Below, piece by piece: positions 1 to 8,974 of a stretch of 48,162 nt of DNA. Origin of the DNA: Roseivirga sp. UBA6061 (lineage in GTDB: Bacteria; Bacteroidota; Bacteroidia; Cytophagales; Cyclobacteriaceae); the NCBI GenBank assembly GCA_002427745.1, contig DIYF01000166.1, positions 1 through 48,162 of the forward strand. Direction: 5' to 3'. Below the pieces are notes generated by a model that had not been told where the DNA came from, ran no database searches, and was given only the letters and a program-made list of their open reading frames with translations. How positions within the stretch are numbered: position 1 is the stretch's first letter; every line of letters starts with the position of its first letter. A program made the position numbers and the translations under genes.

Positions 1-3000
1 CTATCCGCCACAAAAACGTTACCCGAACTATCCACAACTATCTCCCTTGGAGAGTTAAAACTGGCGACCGTGCCAGCGCCATCAGCACTTCCCCGGCTAC
101 CTGTACCCGCCAATGTGGTGACCACACCAGAGGGGCTGATTTTGCGGATTTTATTATTGTTTGTATCTCCTACATATACGTTACCAGCAGCATCGACAGC
201 TATTCCTACCGGATCATTAAATCGGGCTGCGGTTCCTGTACCATCACTATCTCCGGGGAAAAGACTTCCTGCGAATGTAACTACTACACCTGATGGGCTG
301 ATTTTACGAATTTTGCTGTTACCTCTGTCCGCCACATAGACATTGCCGGAGGCATCCACAGCCAACCCTCTGGGGTCATTAAAACGGGCATTTGTACCTG
401 TTCCATCGACACTTCCCTGACCCGAACCCGCTAAAGTGGTGACAGCTCCGGATGGAGTTATCTTAAAAATCAGGTAATCTCCTCCATCTCCGGTCCCACC
501 GGCAGCATCCCTTGAATCCGCGATATAAATATTCCCGGCAAGATCTGCCGCTACTCCCCGGGGAGAGATAAAGCCCGCAGTCGTACCCGTACCGTCTATA
601 TTTCCTAAACCGGTCAGTGTAGTCACTGTGTTTCCGGCTACCGGTATCAGGCTCAGCCAGGCCGGTTTGGTTGAGGCTGTGACCATCACCTGATCGCCAT
701 CAATATCTTCGGTATCCACCTGGTAGGTATACGTTATCTTTTCATTTATCGAGGTGAGTGCGGATGACGTAATAGTCGGTTCATTATTTAAAGTGGTAAA
801 AGTCTGTACACTTCCCTCGGTAGCTCCACCGTTAGTCGCATAGGCGATAAAACTGTATTCTGTATTTCCTGACAGATCAGATAAAGCTGCATCAAAATTT
901 CCGGTAGTACCACTGACTTCTACTTTGAGCACAGTTGATTCGTTCACCTCTGCCAGGGTAGGTGAAGCATCGTCTGCAGTACGTGAATAGACAAATCCTC
1001 TTTCAGTAATAGTTGCTCCGCCTTCAGCCACTACCTCACCCTGCAGTGTCGCTCCTGTAGCAGAAATTGAAACGGCTACCTCCGTAGTTACCGTTGGCGC
1101 GGCAATTACATCAATGGTAAAGCTTTGTTGTGCTGTTCCCCCCTTACCATCACTGGCCTCCAGTATCACATTGTGGTTCCCTACCTGACCTGCCGGATCT
1201 CCCGCCAACAGAGATTGCCCACTTAAAATCTTTCGGATTTTATTTCCGGATTCTGCTACATAAGCATTGCCAAAAGCATCCAGGGCTATGCCTACAGGGC
1301 CACTAAAACCTGCCGTTGTACCAATACCGTCAGTGCTCTCATAGCTACCTGAACCAGCTACCGTAGTAACTACTCCGGATGGAGTAATCTTTTTGATTTT
1401 GTTATTGTTTCTGTCCGTTACAAAAACATTACCCAGCACATCAATCGTCACATCATTCGGACTGGAAAACCTGGCCTGTGAACCTGTTCCATCAATATCG
1501 CCACGGTAGCTCCCTGCCAAAGTACTTACTACACCCGAAGGAGTGATCTTACGAATACGGTAATTGCCTCCATCCGCTACATAGACATTGCCCTCAGTAT
1601 CTACAGCCAATCCGGCAGGGCTATTAAAACTCGCGGCAGTCCCCGCACCATCAAAGCTCCCTCGGTTGCCCGAACCTGCCAGTGTAGTTACCACTCCTGA
1701 TGGCGTGATTTTTCTAATCTTATTGTTAACAAGGTCGCTCACATAAATATTACCGGATGCATCAATGACTATGGCTGAAGGAAAACTAAAACTGGCTGTT
1801 AAACCTGTGCCGTCAAAACTGCCTCTGTTACCTGAACCGGCAAAGGTCGTCACTACTCCGGCCGGACTAATCTTACGAATACGGTTATTACCGGCATCTG
1901 CTACATATATATTACCTGATGCATCGGCTGCCATTCCCACAGGGTTATTAAAACCAGCCGCTGTACCTGTGCCATTGGCACTTCCTCTGTTGCCTGAACC
2001 GGCAAAAGTAGTTACCACTCCGGCCGGGCTAATCTTGCGGACTACATGGTTTTCTCCCAAAAAGTCACCCACCTCGGTGACATAAATGTTTCCGGCAAGG
2101 TCAGTGGCTATTCCCTGAGGAGAACTAAAACCGGCTGCTGTACCAGTGCCATCGGCAGTTCCTGCACTGCCTGAACCGGCCAGGGTGGTCACCCTGTTTC
2201 CTACCAAAGATTTTAAATTCAACCAATTAGGTTTTGTCAGAGCAGAAACGGTCACCGGATCTCCATCAACATCATCTGTAATAATATTGTAAGAATAAGC
2301 CCCTCTCTCACTTACTGTAGTAGGTGCAACAGAAGTAAAGTCTGGTTCATTATTCAAAGTAGTAAAGGTCTGCACGGTTCCTTCTGTCAGGCCACCGTTG
2401 TCCGCATAGGCAATAAAGCTATACTGTGTATTTCCAGCTAAACCTGATAATTGGGTATTGAAGACTCCGGAAGTACCGGCTACGGGTACTTTGATCACAG
2501 TGGTTCCATCGACCTTATCCAGGCTGGGAGCATCATTATCTGTGGTGAGCGCATAAACAAAACCTCTTTCAATCACCGCTGCTCCCCCTTCGGTTACTAC
2601 TTCTCCCTGAAGGGTAGCCTCATTACCGGTTATTCCTGCGGCTGTACTGGTAGTCACTGTGGGGGCTGCCAGTACCTGAATACTAAAGCTCTGTTGCACG
2701 CTACCTCCGTTGCCATCATTGGCTTCCAGCGTTACAGCATGATTGCCCACCTGACCTGTCGGGTCTCCTCTTAACTGATAGGCTCCTCTCAAAATCCTGC
2801 GGACTTTATTGCCTGATTCTGCTATGTAAGCATTGCCAAAAGCATCCAGAGCTATACCTAAGGGAGAAGCAAGATTGGCAGCGGTACCTACACCGTCAGT
2901 ACTACCATAGCTACCTGAACCCGCCAGGGTAGTCACCACTCCTGATGGCGTGATTTTTTTGATTTTGTGATTATTTCTATCCGCCACAAAAACATTACCC

Positions 3001-4049
3001 AGTACATCAACCGCCAAACCGTAAGGACTGTAAAATCTGGCTAGAGAACCAGTTCCATCCAAATCGCCACGAGACCTCCCTGCCAAAGTACTTACCACGC
3101 CCGAAGGAGTAATCTTACGAATACGGTTATTGTCTTCATCCGCTACATATACATTGCCCTCTGTATCTACAGCCAATCCTGCAGGGCTATTAAAACTGGC
3201 TACAGTCCCAGCACCATCAAAGCTGCCTCTGTTACCTGAACCTGCCAGTGTAGTAACCACTCCTGACGGGCTGATTTTTCTGATTTTATGGTTACCAATA
3301 TCGCCCACATAAATATTACCGGATGCATCGGTGGCAACGGCCGAAGGTGAACTAAAACTGGCTGTTAAACCTGTACCGTCAATGCTCCCCCTGTTACCAG
3401 AACCGGCAAAGGTGGTTACCACTCCGGCCGGACTGATCTTACGAATACGGTGGTTACCTCTATCGGCAACATATAGATTACCTGAAGCATCGGTTGCCAT
3501 TCCCACAGGGTTATTGAAATCAGCCAACGTACCTGTACCGTCAGCACTGCCCCTGTTGCCCGATCCTGCAAAAGTGGTAACCACACCAGATGGACTGATC
3601 TTGCGGACTACATGGTTTTCACTAAAAAAATCACCTATCTCGGTCACATAAATGTTTCCGGCAAGGTCTGTCGCTATTCCCTGAAGCACGTTAAAACTGG
3701 CGGCCACTCCTGTACCGTTAGTAGTTTCTGCACTACCCGAGCCCGCAAACGTAGTCACGCTGTTGCCTACCAACGAGTTCAGACTCAACCAGGCGGGTTT
3801 TGTCAGAGCGGTAACCGTCACCTGATCTTCATCCTGATCATCGGTAACAATCGCATAATCATAACTGCCTCGCTCGTTAACCGAGGTTGCCGGAGTTGAT
3901 GTGAAAACAGGGTTGTTCTGACCGTAGAGTTTGGAAGTAAAAATTCCCGTAAGGGTGAGAAAAAATATGGAAAGAAAAGCCTGTCTTAAGCGTGAGCCAA
4001 TGACAGAGTTTTCATTGGATCGCTTCACTAGCGAAGATTGAAATAACAT
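1..4049 (-). CDS. Giant secreted NHL-repeat protein, 5' part (C-terminus beyond left edge)
   Basis: The minus strand stays open from an ATG at 4049 down to base 1, giving about 1349 visible codons; the rest lies outside the window. The N-terminus carries a basic stretch and a hydrophobic signal peptide ending near KLYGQ. A cadherin/Ig-like segment follows (PVFTSTPATSVNERGSYDY, then a domain ending in KPAWLSL). Next come blocks of NHL beta-propeller repeats with the pattern GNxYVADxGNxRIRKISPxGVVTTFAGSG, and fibronectin/Ig-like linkers (TLQGEVVxEGGA, TFTTLNNEP). This whole module repeats with a 1566-bp period. NHL propellers usually mediate binding rather than catalysis. The family resemblance to the 3523-aa protein at 33050-43621 is strong, so a T9SS sorting domain is expected beyond the edge (inference). 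It is divergent from the HTCS gene at 4271. Function unknown; probably a surface or secreted adhesin-like protein. Confidence 0.85.
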   Translation of the reverse strand, partial: MLFQSSLVKRSNENSVIGSRLRQAFLSIFFLTLTGIFTSKLYGQNNPVFTSTPATSVNERGSYDYAIVTDDQDEDQVTVTALTKPAWLSLNSLVGNSVTTFAGSGSAETTNGTGVAASFNVLQGIATDLAGNIYVTEIGDFFSENHVVRKISPSGVVTTFAGSGNRGSADGTGTLADFNNPVGMATDASGNLYVADRGNHRIRKISPAGVVTTFAGSGNRGSIDGTGLTASFSSPSAVATDASGNIYVGDIGNHKIRKISPSGVVTTLAGSGNRGSFDGAGTVASFNSPAGLAVDTEGNVYVADEDNNRIRKITPSGVVSTLAGRSRGDLDGTGSLARFYSPYGLAVDVLGNVFVADRNNHKIKKITPSGVVTTLAGSGSYGSTDGVGTAANLASPLGIALDAFGNAYIAESGNKVRRILRGAYQLRGDPTGQVGNHAVTLEANDGNGGSVQQSFSIQVLAAPTVTTSTAAGITGNEATLQGEVVTEGGAAVIERGFVYALTTDNDAPSLDKVDGTTVIKVPVAGTSGVFNTQLSGLAGNTQYSFIAYADNGGLTEGTVQTFTTLNNEPDFTSVAPTTVSERGAYSYNIITDDVDGDPVTVSALTKPNWLNLKSLVGNRVTTLAGSGSAGTADGTGTAAGFSSPQGIATDLAGNIYVTEVGDFLGENHVVRKISPAGVVTTFAGSGNRGSANGTGTAAGFNNPVGMAADASGNIYVADAGNNRIRKISPAGVVTTFAGSGNRGSFDGTGLTASFSFPSAIVIDASGNIYVSDLVNNKIRKITPSGVVTTLAGSGNRGSFDGAGTAASFNSPAGLAVDTEGNVYVADGGNYRIRKITPSGVVSTLAGSYRGDIDGTGSQARFSSPNDVTIDVLGNVFVTDRNNNKIKKITPSGVVTTVAGSGSYESTDGIGTTAGFSGPVGIALDAFGNAYVAESGNKIRKILSGQSLLAGDPAGQVGNHNVILEASDGKGGTAQQSFTIDVIAAPTVTTEVAVSISATGATLQGEVVAEGGATITERGFVYSRTADDASPTLAEVNESTVLKVEVSGTTGNFDAALSDLSGNTEYSFIAYATNGGATEGSVQTFTTLNNEPTITSSALTSINEKITYTYQVDTEDIDGDQVMVTASTKPAWLSLIPVAGNTVTTLTGLGNIDGTGTTAGFISPRGVAADLAGNIYIADSRDAAGGTGDGGDYLIFKITPSGAVTTLAGSGQGSVDGTGTNARFNDPRGLAVDASGNVYVADRGNSKIRKISPSGVVVTFAGSLFPGDSDGTGTAARFNDPVGIAVDAAGNVYVGDTNNNKIRKISPSGVVTTLAGTGSRGSADGAGTVASFNSPREIVVDSSGNVFVAD
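661..3806 (-). repeat. Two tandem ~1566-bp coding repeats (522 aa each) within the giant NHL gene
   Basis: Corresponding positions recur with a spacing of exactly 1566 bp: 1261 and 2827 (TAAGCATTGC), 1121 and 2687 (AGCT within the linker), 2236 and 3802 (GTCAG), and 1765 and 3331 (start of a shared 120-base stretch). In that 120-base stretch I count about 17 differences, so the copies are close at DNA level. Each unit encodes an Ig/cadherin-like domain, six or so NHL repeats, and two Ig/fibronectin-like linker domains. A third, more diverged unit begins near 660 and runs off the left edge. Boundaries are approximate. Confidence 0.8.
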
Positions 4050-4270
4050 AGTGTTCTGGTTAATGATATCCGAACAAAGAGCATTCAGATTAATGCATTA
4101 AAATTAGTCCAGCCTCCACCAGTCATTGCTTCTGGCTATCGCTTCATTTACGACATATTCACCCATAAAAAACGGACATATATGACAAAAAACATATCTC
4201 TTAAGATTTTATTGATTGATTTATAAAATAGCCTTGCCGACCTATATCCGATTTTGCCTTCAGTCTTGTT
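4050..4270. promoter_or_regulatory. Divergent regulatory region between giant NHL gene and HTCS, with shared operator-like motif
   Basis: This 221-bp gap separates two divergently transcribed genes. It holds CCATAAAAAACGGACA at 4163-4178, followed by a partial second copy, AAAAAACATA, at 4187-4196. The same arrangement is present in the other HTCS/giant gap: GCTTC lies exactly 22 bp before CCATAAAA in both (4141/4163 here; 43771/43793 there). No clean TTG/TAnnTTTG promoter is visible. The region is AT-rich. That the motif binds the AraC-type domain of the HTCS is inference. Confidence 0.45.
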
Positions 4271-7200
4271 TTGTTGTTAATTGTTGCGTTGAGGTATTTT
4301 TTAGTCTTCTTTCTATTTCTGACATCACAGATCAAGCATTACTTCAGACCGCTCTTCTGGTCCCTTTTACTGCTATGTCCTGGGATTAACAGCCAGGCCC
4401 AGGAGTTCACACTGGACCTTCAGAAAATCAGTGTGGAAGAAGGACTGTCCAGCCGCACAATCTATACCGCTTTTCAGGATCAGGCAGGGTTTATCTGGAT
4501 ATCGACCAGCTATGGACTCGACCGGTATGATGGCAGCAGATTTAAACATTTTTCGAGACAGGAATCCGGTATTAAACCAGTTCCGGATAAAATGTTACAA
4601 GACTTCAATGGTAATCTATGGCTTCATTATAGCCGCGCTGAATCAGAAGGTATGGTTTATGACGTGGAGATTTTTCTCTCTGCCGATGAGAGAAGCGTAC
4701 TGCTAAAAGACTACCTCCCCTATCCTCTGCCTTTTCAAAGTACAGATGTTACCTCCATCATAAACTCCTCCAGTCAAGGTGTTCTGGTTTCAACAGTTGA
4801 CGGAGCGATTTATGAACTTTCATCTGATCGCGTCTTACTAAAGTACCGACAAGAGAACGGTCAGAAAATTCATAATATTTCTCTGGTTTCCGATACCGGA
4901 GTCTGGATCGTTACAATGGATCAGACAATTAAACTTGACAAGGACTGGAAACTTGAAAGGGCTTTCAAAAACACTCATAACTATATCAATTACTTTCAGT
5001 ACACCCCGGAAACAGAGCATGTCAGGGCTCCACTCTTATCACCTGAAGAAGATGGCATGGGCAATATTCACTACAGGAGCTTTGATCAGAACCTTACAGG
5101 TTCTGAGCTGATTATGAGTTCGGGTTACTATAAAAACGGAGTAAAACAGCAAGTACAGTTCCCGGATGTCCAATCAGCCTTTATTACCACCGTACCAGGC
5201 ACCGCAAATCAACTTTGGATGTTTAATTCAGCTTCCAATGACAAATCCATTAACCTGATTTCACCTGATAAACAAGTCCTGGCAAGCGTGCCCTATAACT
5301 GGACTTATGCCCGTCCCCTCTTTTTTGATCAACAAAACAATCTGTGGATTTATAATGAAAATTCTATTGTCATTCTGTCCTGGAAAAAATCGCCTTTCAG
5401 TCAATATCTGGCCGATCATAAATCTTATTACGGAGTAGACTTTGGAGCACGCGGTATCATTGAGACAAATAATGGCAAACTCATTATTAACGGTTTGGGC
5501 AAATCACAGGAAATCAATACCAGCAATGGAAGCAGAAAGCCAATCTCGTTTTCTGTTGAGCCTGAGAGTGAATCAATCAGGCTAGGGTTTGCCTTAGCCA
5601 ATGAAGGTGAGAAAACCTGGTTTTCTTTCGAAGGTTCAAAAATACATCTTCATGACGCGAGTAACGGAGGCAACTCAATGACCTATCGCTACAACGGCTG
5701 GAATGATAAACCCGGTTCTGCCAAAATCTCTTTTCCAAAGCAGCACTGGGACATACATATTGACCGACAAGGCTCACTATGGACAGGAAACACTCATGGG
5801 CTGTCCTATCTGGACCGGGAAAAAGAATACCTGGTACCTCTGACCAACGAAGGAGCTATGTCTCCACTGCAAGGGGCCACGGTAATCAATATTTATGAAA
5901 ATGATGCAGGGTTTTGGTTGGCCACTAACAAGGGAATTTATCTCTTTGATCCTGTAAACCGGGCAATTCTGGAACATTACCATACTGAGGCTCCTCCCGG
6001 AAAACGACTCCCACACAATAGTTTTGCACATATTTATGAAGATAAGAACGAGGTTTTCTGGCTTGCCAGCAAAGGTGGCGGGCTAATCAGATGGCACCCT
6101 TCCACAGGTCAATACAGACAATTTACTGTTGAAAATGGTCTCAGCAATAATGTTATATATGCAGTATATGAAGACAGTTTCGAGAACCTCTGGCTTCCTT
6201 CCGATAAAGGGATCAACCAGTTCAATAAAGTAAGTTTTGAGGTAAATCACTTTTCAGTAGCCGATGGGCTGAGTCATAACGAATTCAATACTATATCTCA
6301 TTATCGTGGCCGGGACAGCACACTTTATTTCGGGGGGCTGAAAGGGGTCAATGTTTTTAATCCAAATGAAATTGCCCGGGCTCAAACGAGAGAATTTACT
6401 CCGGTAGTGATTACCGGTCTTCAAAAGCAAAGTCGTAAAGATGGCATATTGCGAGAGCATACGAGTGATTTTCTCAGGGATCAGGAAATTGACCTGAAGC
6501 CGGGAGAGTTGGGTTTTCAATTGCAATTCAGTCACCTGGATTTCCGTCCTCAAATGAATAAACAATACGCATACTTACTGGAAGGTATTGATGCGGACTG
6601 GAGCTATATCAATACGAATAGCATCAGGATAAATCCGTTGATATATGGTAGGCACAACTTACTGCTCAAGGCAAGGCAAAGTAATGGATTATGGACCACT
6701 CCCATGTCTGTTCCGCTTATTGTAAACAGGCCCGTTTATATGAAAACCTGGTTTATAAGCCTTTGTCTTTTACTATTTTTGGGAGGTGTTTATATGGCAT
6801 TCAGGATCAGGTTGAGGAGACTTAAACGCAATGAAGAAAGGCTGGAAAAAGAAGTATTGGAACGCACACAGGAAACCAGGGAACAGGCAGAACAACTTCG
6901 GCAGCAGGCCATTGAACTGAAAAAGCTGGATGAAGCGAAATCACAGTTTTTCGCCAACATTTCTCATGAGTTGCGTACTCCCCTGACATTGATCATGGGG
7001 CCGGTTGATCAAATGATCAAAGATCCGGATCTCACAGCAAAACATGCCCTTCAACTCAAGAATATGTACCGCAACGGGCATAACCTCACCAACCTGGTGG
7101 AAGAAATTCTGGAGCTTTCAAAGTTACAGGCCGGAAAGCTGGAAGTACACGAATTTCCTGTCCGAATTAACCATCTTCTGAACCGTATCTTTTCTGCCTA

Positions 7201-8518
7201 TGAGTCAATGGCAGAAAGAAGAGGCATTGTTTACATCTCCCAAATAGAGTTGGACAGTGAACTTGTGGTAAAAATCGATACCAACAAGGCAGAAAAAATC
7301 ATCAATAACCTGATCTCAAACGCGTTAAAATTCACACCGAAAGGTGGCTTTGTAAAGTTTAAAACTACTTTTAGTAATGACCAGCTCTGTCTAGTAGTAG
7401 AAGATTCGGGAAAAGGAATCCCGGAAAAAGATCTGCCCTATATTTTCGACCGTTTCTATCAGACAAAGGAAGAAGACCTGGGAAAGGTAAAAGGTGGTAC
7501 GGGTATAGGCCTGGCATTGGTAAAAGAACTTACCGGAGTTATGAATGGCTCTGTTTCAGTAGAGAGTCGTATATCAGAAGGTACCAGGTTTGAATTACTC
7601 CTACCGGTAAAAGAGGTGATTCCGGATAAGCATGTGGAGCCTGAAATTGTAGAAGACCCGCTCGCACATTTACCTAAACTCCCGGTAAACTCCGAATTTA
7701 AAACAGAAAAGCCCGGTCTTCTCCTGGTTGAAGACAACCCTGATATGCAGGATTATATAGTGAGCCTGCTCACTGAAAACTATAATGTACACACTGCCGA
7801 TAATGGTCTACAGGCACTGGAAGCACTCAAAAAGAAGAAAACAGACCTGATTATTTCAGATGTAATGATGCCCGAAATGGATGGCTTCACCCTGCTGGAG
7901 AAGCTAAAGAGTCAGGACATCTATCGCACTATACCGGTAATCATGCTTACCTCGCTTACAGAACAAGAAGACAAATTGAGTGCATTGACCATCGGAGTCG
8001 ATGACTATCTCACCAAGCCTTTTGTAACCGATGAGTTGCTGGCCAGGGTAAAGAATTTACTCCGTAACTATGAGTTGCGGCAGGCAGTCCAGTCCACTCC
8101 AACTGAGCAAGATGAATCAGACCTTTCACCGTATCCTGAAGATCTGATGCAAAAAGTGGATGCAACGATTACTTCTGCCGCTGATCAGGCATGGATCAAA
8201 CAAATAGAAAAAGTCGCCCTGTCACACCTCACCGATAATGATTTTTCTATGCAGGTACTGGCCGATTCTTTTGATATTGGCGTGAGGCAGCTTCAGCGAA
8301 AAGTCAAGGAAATAACCGGTCTAAGACCTAATCAATATCTCCAGGAATTGCGTTTGCAGCTTTCCCGATCTTATTTGGAAAAACGGATTTATACGACTGT
8401 CCATGAAGTTTCGCATGCTGTTGGCTTTCAATCAACCCAGTATTTTTCCAAACTCTTTAAGGAGCGTTTCGGCAAATTGCCAAGTGAATACTTAAATCAA
8501 CATCTTCTCTCTTCCTGA
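4271..8518 (+). CDS. Hybrid two-component system (HTCS): periplasmic propeller sensor, kinase, receiver and AraC-type HTH
   Basis: This 1415-aa protein combines sensor and regulator. An N-terminal hydrophobic signal (ending near NSQAQ) precedes two-component-regulator propeller repeats (for example the motif around GLSSRTIYTAFQDQAGFIW), then a Y_Y_Y domain before one membrane segment near residue 830 (KTWFISLCLLLFLGGVY). The cytoplasmic part has a coiled coil, a HisKA box with phospho-acceptor His899 (NISHELRTP), a HATPase domain (NNLISNALKF; GTGIGLAL), a receiver with phospho-acceptor Asp1197 (IISDVMMPEMDG, DYLTKPF), and a C-terminal AraC-type HTH. In Bacteroides such proteins sense glycan fragments in the periplasm and act directly on nearby promoters. 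Here no glycan utilisation genes are adjacent; the divergent giant NHL gene is the likely target (inference). The start is a TTG at 4271; the frame has a stop at 4229-4231 and no ATG before the signal peptide. It is a paralogue of the HTCS at 43937. Confidence 0.93.
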   Translation: MLLIVALRYFLVFFLFLTSQIKHYFRPLFWSLLLLCPGINSQAQEFTLDLQKISVEEGLSSRTIYTAFQDQAGFIWISTSYGLDRYDGSRFKHFSRQESGIKPVPDKMLQDFNGNLWLHYSRAESEGMVYDVEIFLSADERSVLLKDYLPYPLPFQSTDVTSIINSSSQGVLVSTVDGAIYELSSDRVLLKYRQENGQKIHNISLVSDTGVWIVTMDQTIKLDKDWKLERAFKNTHNYINYFQYTPETEHVRAPLLSPEEDGMGNIHYRSFDQNLTGSELIMSSGYYKNGVKQQVQFPDVQSAFITTVPGTANQLWMFNSASNDKSINLISPDKQVLASVPYNWTYARPLFFDQQNNLWIYNENSIVILSWKKSPFSQYLADHKSYYGVDFGARGIIETNNGKLIINGLGKSQEINTSNGSRKPISFSVEPESESIRLGFALANEGEKTWFSFEGSKIHLHDASNGGNSMTYRYNGWNDKPGSAKISFPKQHWDIHIDRQGSLWTGNTHGLSYLDREKEYLVPLTNEGAMSPLQGATVINIYENDAGFWLATNKGIYLFDPVNRAILEHYHTEAPPGKRLPHNSFAHIYEDKNEVFWLASKGGGLIRWHPSTGQYRQFTVENGLSNNVIYAVYEDSFENLWLPSDKGINQFNKVSFEVNHFSVADGLSHNEFNTISHYRGRDSTLYFGGLKGVNVFNPNEIARAQTREFTPVVITGLQKQSRKDGILREHTSDFLRDQEIDLKPGELGFQLQFSHLDFRPQMNKQYAYLLEGIDADWSYINTNSIRINPLIYGRHNLLLKARQSNGLWTTPMSVPLIVNRPVYMKTWFISLCLLLFLGGVYMAFRIRLRRLKRNEERLEKEVLERTQETREQAEQLRQQAIELKKLDEAKSQFFANISHELRTPLTLIMGPVDQMIKDPDLTAKHALQLKNMYRNGHNLTNLVEEILELSKLQAGKLEVHEFPVRINHLLNRIFSAYESMAERRGIVYISQIELDSELVVKIDTNKAEKIINNLISNALKFTPKGGFVKFKTTFSNDQLCLVVEDSGKGIPEKDLPYIFDRFYQTKEEDLGKVKGGTGIGLALVKELTGVMNGSVSVESRISEGTRFELLLPVKEVIPDKHVEPEIVEDPLAHLPKLPVNSEFKTEKPGLLLVEDNPDMQDYIVSLLTENYNVHTADNGLQALEALKKKKTDLIISDVMMPEMDGFTLLEKLKSQDIYRTIPVIMLTSLTEQEDKLSALTIGVDDYLTKPFVTDELLARVKNLLRNYELRQAVQSTPTEQDESDLSPYPEDLMQKVDATITSAADQAWIKQIEKVALSHLTDNDFSMQVLADSFDIGVRQLQRKVKEITGLRPNQYLQELRLQLSRSYLEKRIYTTVHEVSHAVGFQSTQYFSKLFKERFGKLPSEYLNQHLLSS

Positions 8519-8565
8519 GTCAATTTCTCTTTCTCAGTACAGGCCTCGTGTGTCATGAGACAATC

Positions 8566-8589
8566 GGCCTGCTCCAGAAGGCCTTTCTT
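8566..8589 (+). terminator. Weak candidate terminator after HTCS
   Basis: GGCCT at 8566-8570 pairs with AGGCC at 8579-8583 across an 8-nt loop, followed by TTTCTT. The stem is only five pairs, and it lies about 50 bp after the HTCS stop codon. Low confidence. Confidence 0.3.
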
Positions 8590-8701
8590 ACGCTCATTTC
8601 ATTAAAGCCAACGCTCCTCAATTGAAACAGTTCGCTCGTTTTGACCATTAGATAAAATTGGTGCTTTTCGCTTTCTTTTATAGCTTCTATAAAATTGTAG
8701 T

Positions 8702-8917
8702 ATGCACGGGAGGCTCTTTACAGCCATATTGTTTACCCTCCTGCTGGTCTCTTGCCGGGAGCAGCTTATAATGCGCAGGCTTCTGCTTTTGATCAGCTTC
8801 AGGAATACGACTCAGCTATCAGGTACCTTGCTCTCGCGGAACCGGCACGGATCGAAGCGGCAGATACCGCGGGGCTGGCCTTTTCTTTTTACAGGGCACC
8901 GCTGATCGGTGCTTTTT
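8702..8917 (+). pseudogene. Frameshifted remnant of a signal-peptide/TPR gene
   Basis: An ATG at 8702 begins a good signal peptide (MHGRLFTAILFTLLLVS). Near 8750 the meaningful reading shifts into another frame, which continues as LPGAAYNAQASAFDQLQEYD and then SAIRYLALAEPARIEAADT, a typical TPR helix pair. The piece DSAIRYLALAE resembles DSARHYLALAE in the TPR domain of the kinase encoded just downstream at 8975. After one TPR the coding pattern ends in a terminator hairpin at 8896. The simplest reading is a decayed, internally deleted paralogue of the downstream TPR kinase. An alternative is a chance small lipoprotein ORF in the first frame (LLLVSC lipobox), which I think less likely. The rest of the 8519-8701 gap shows nothing recognisable apart from a weak hairpin. 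Confidence 0.45.
8896..8917 (+). terminator. Rho-independent terminator upstream of the TPR-LytS kinase
   Basis: GCACCG (8896-8901), loop CTGAT, CGGTGC (8907-8912), then TTTTT. It isolates the kinase gene at 8975 from transcription coming from the HTCS side. Confidence 0.7.
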
Positions 8918-8974
8918 CGATTCTTGAATATTTGCTCTTACTTTAGTTGTGCTTTTTGTCAAACTATCGATCTC

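Noticed and set aside
1..4049. Regularly spaced DNA repeats that could suggest a CRISPR array or noncoding satellite
   Set aside because: The repeats keep an open minus-strand frame with the NHL protein pattern; there are no identical short repeats with unique spacers.
8909..8974. Upstream start for the TPR-LytS kinase
   Set aside because: It begins inside the terminator hairpin and adds 22 residues before a complete signal sequence that starts at ATG 8975.
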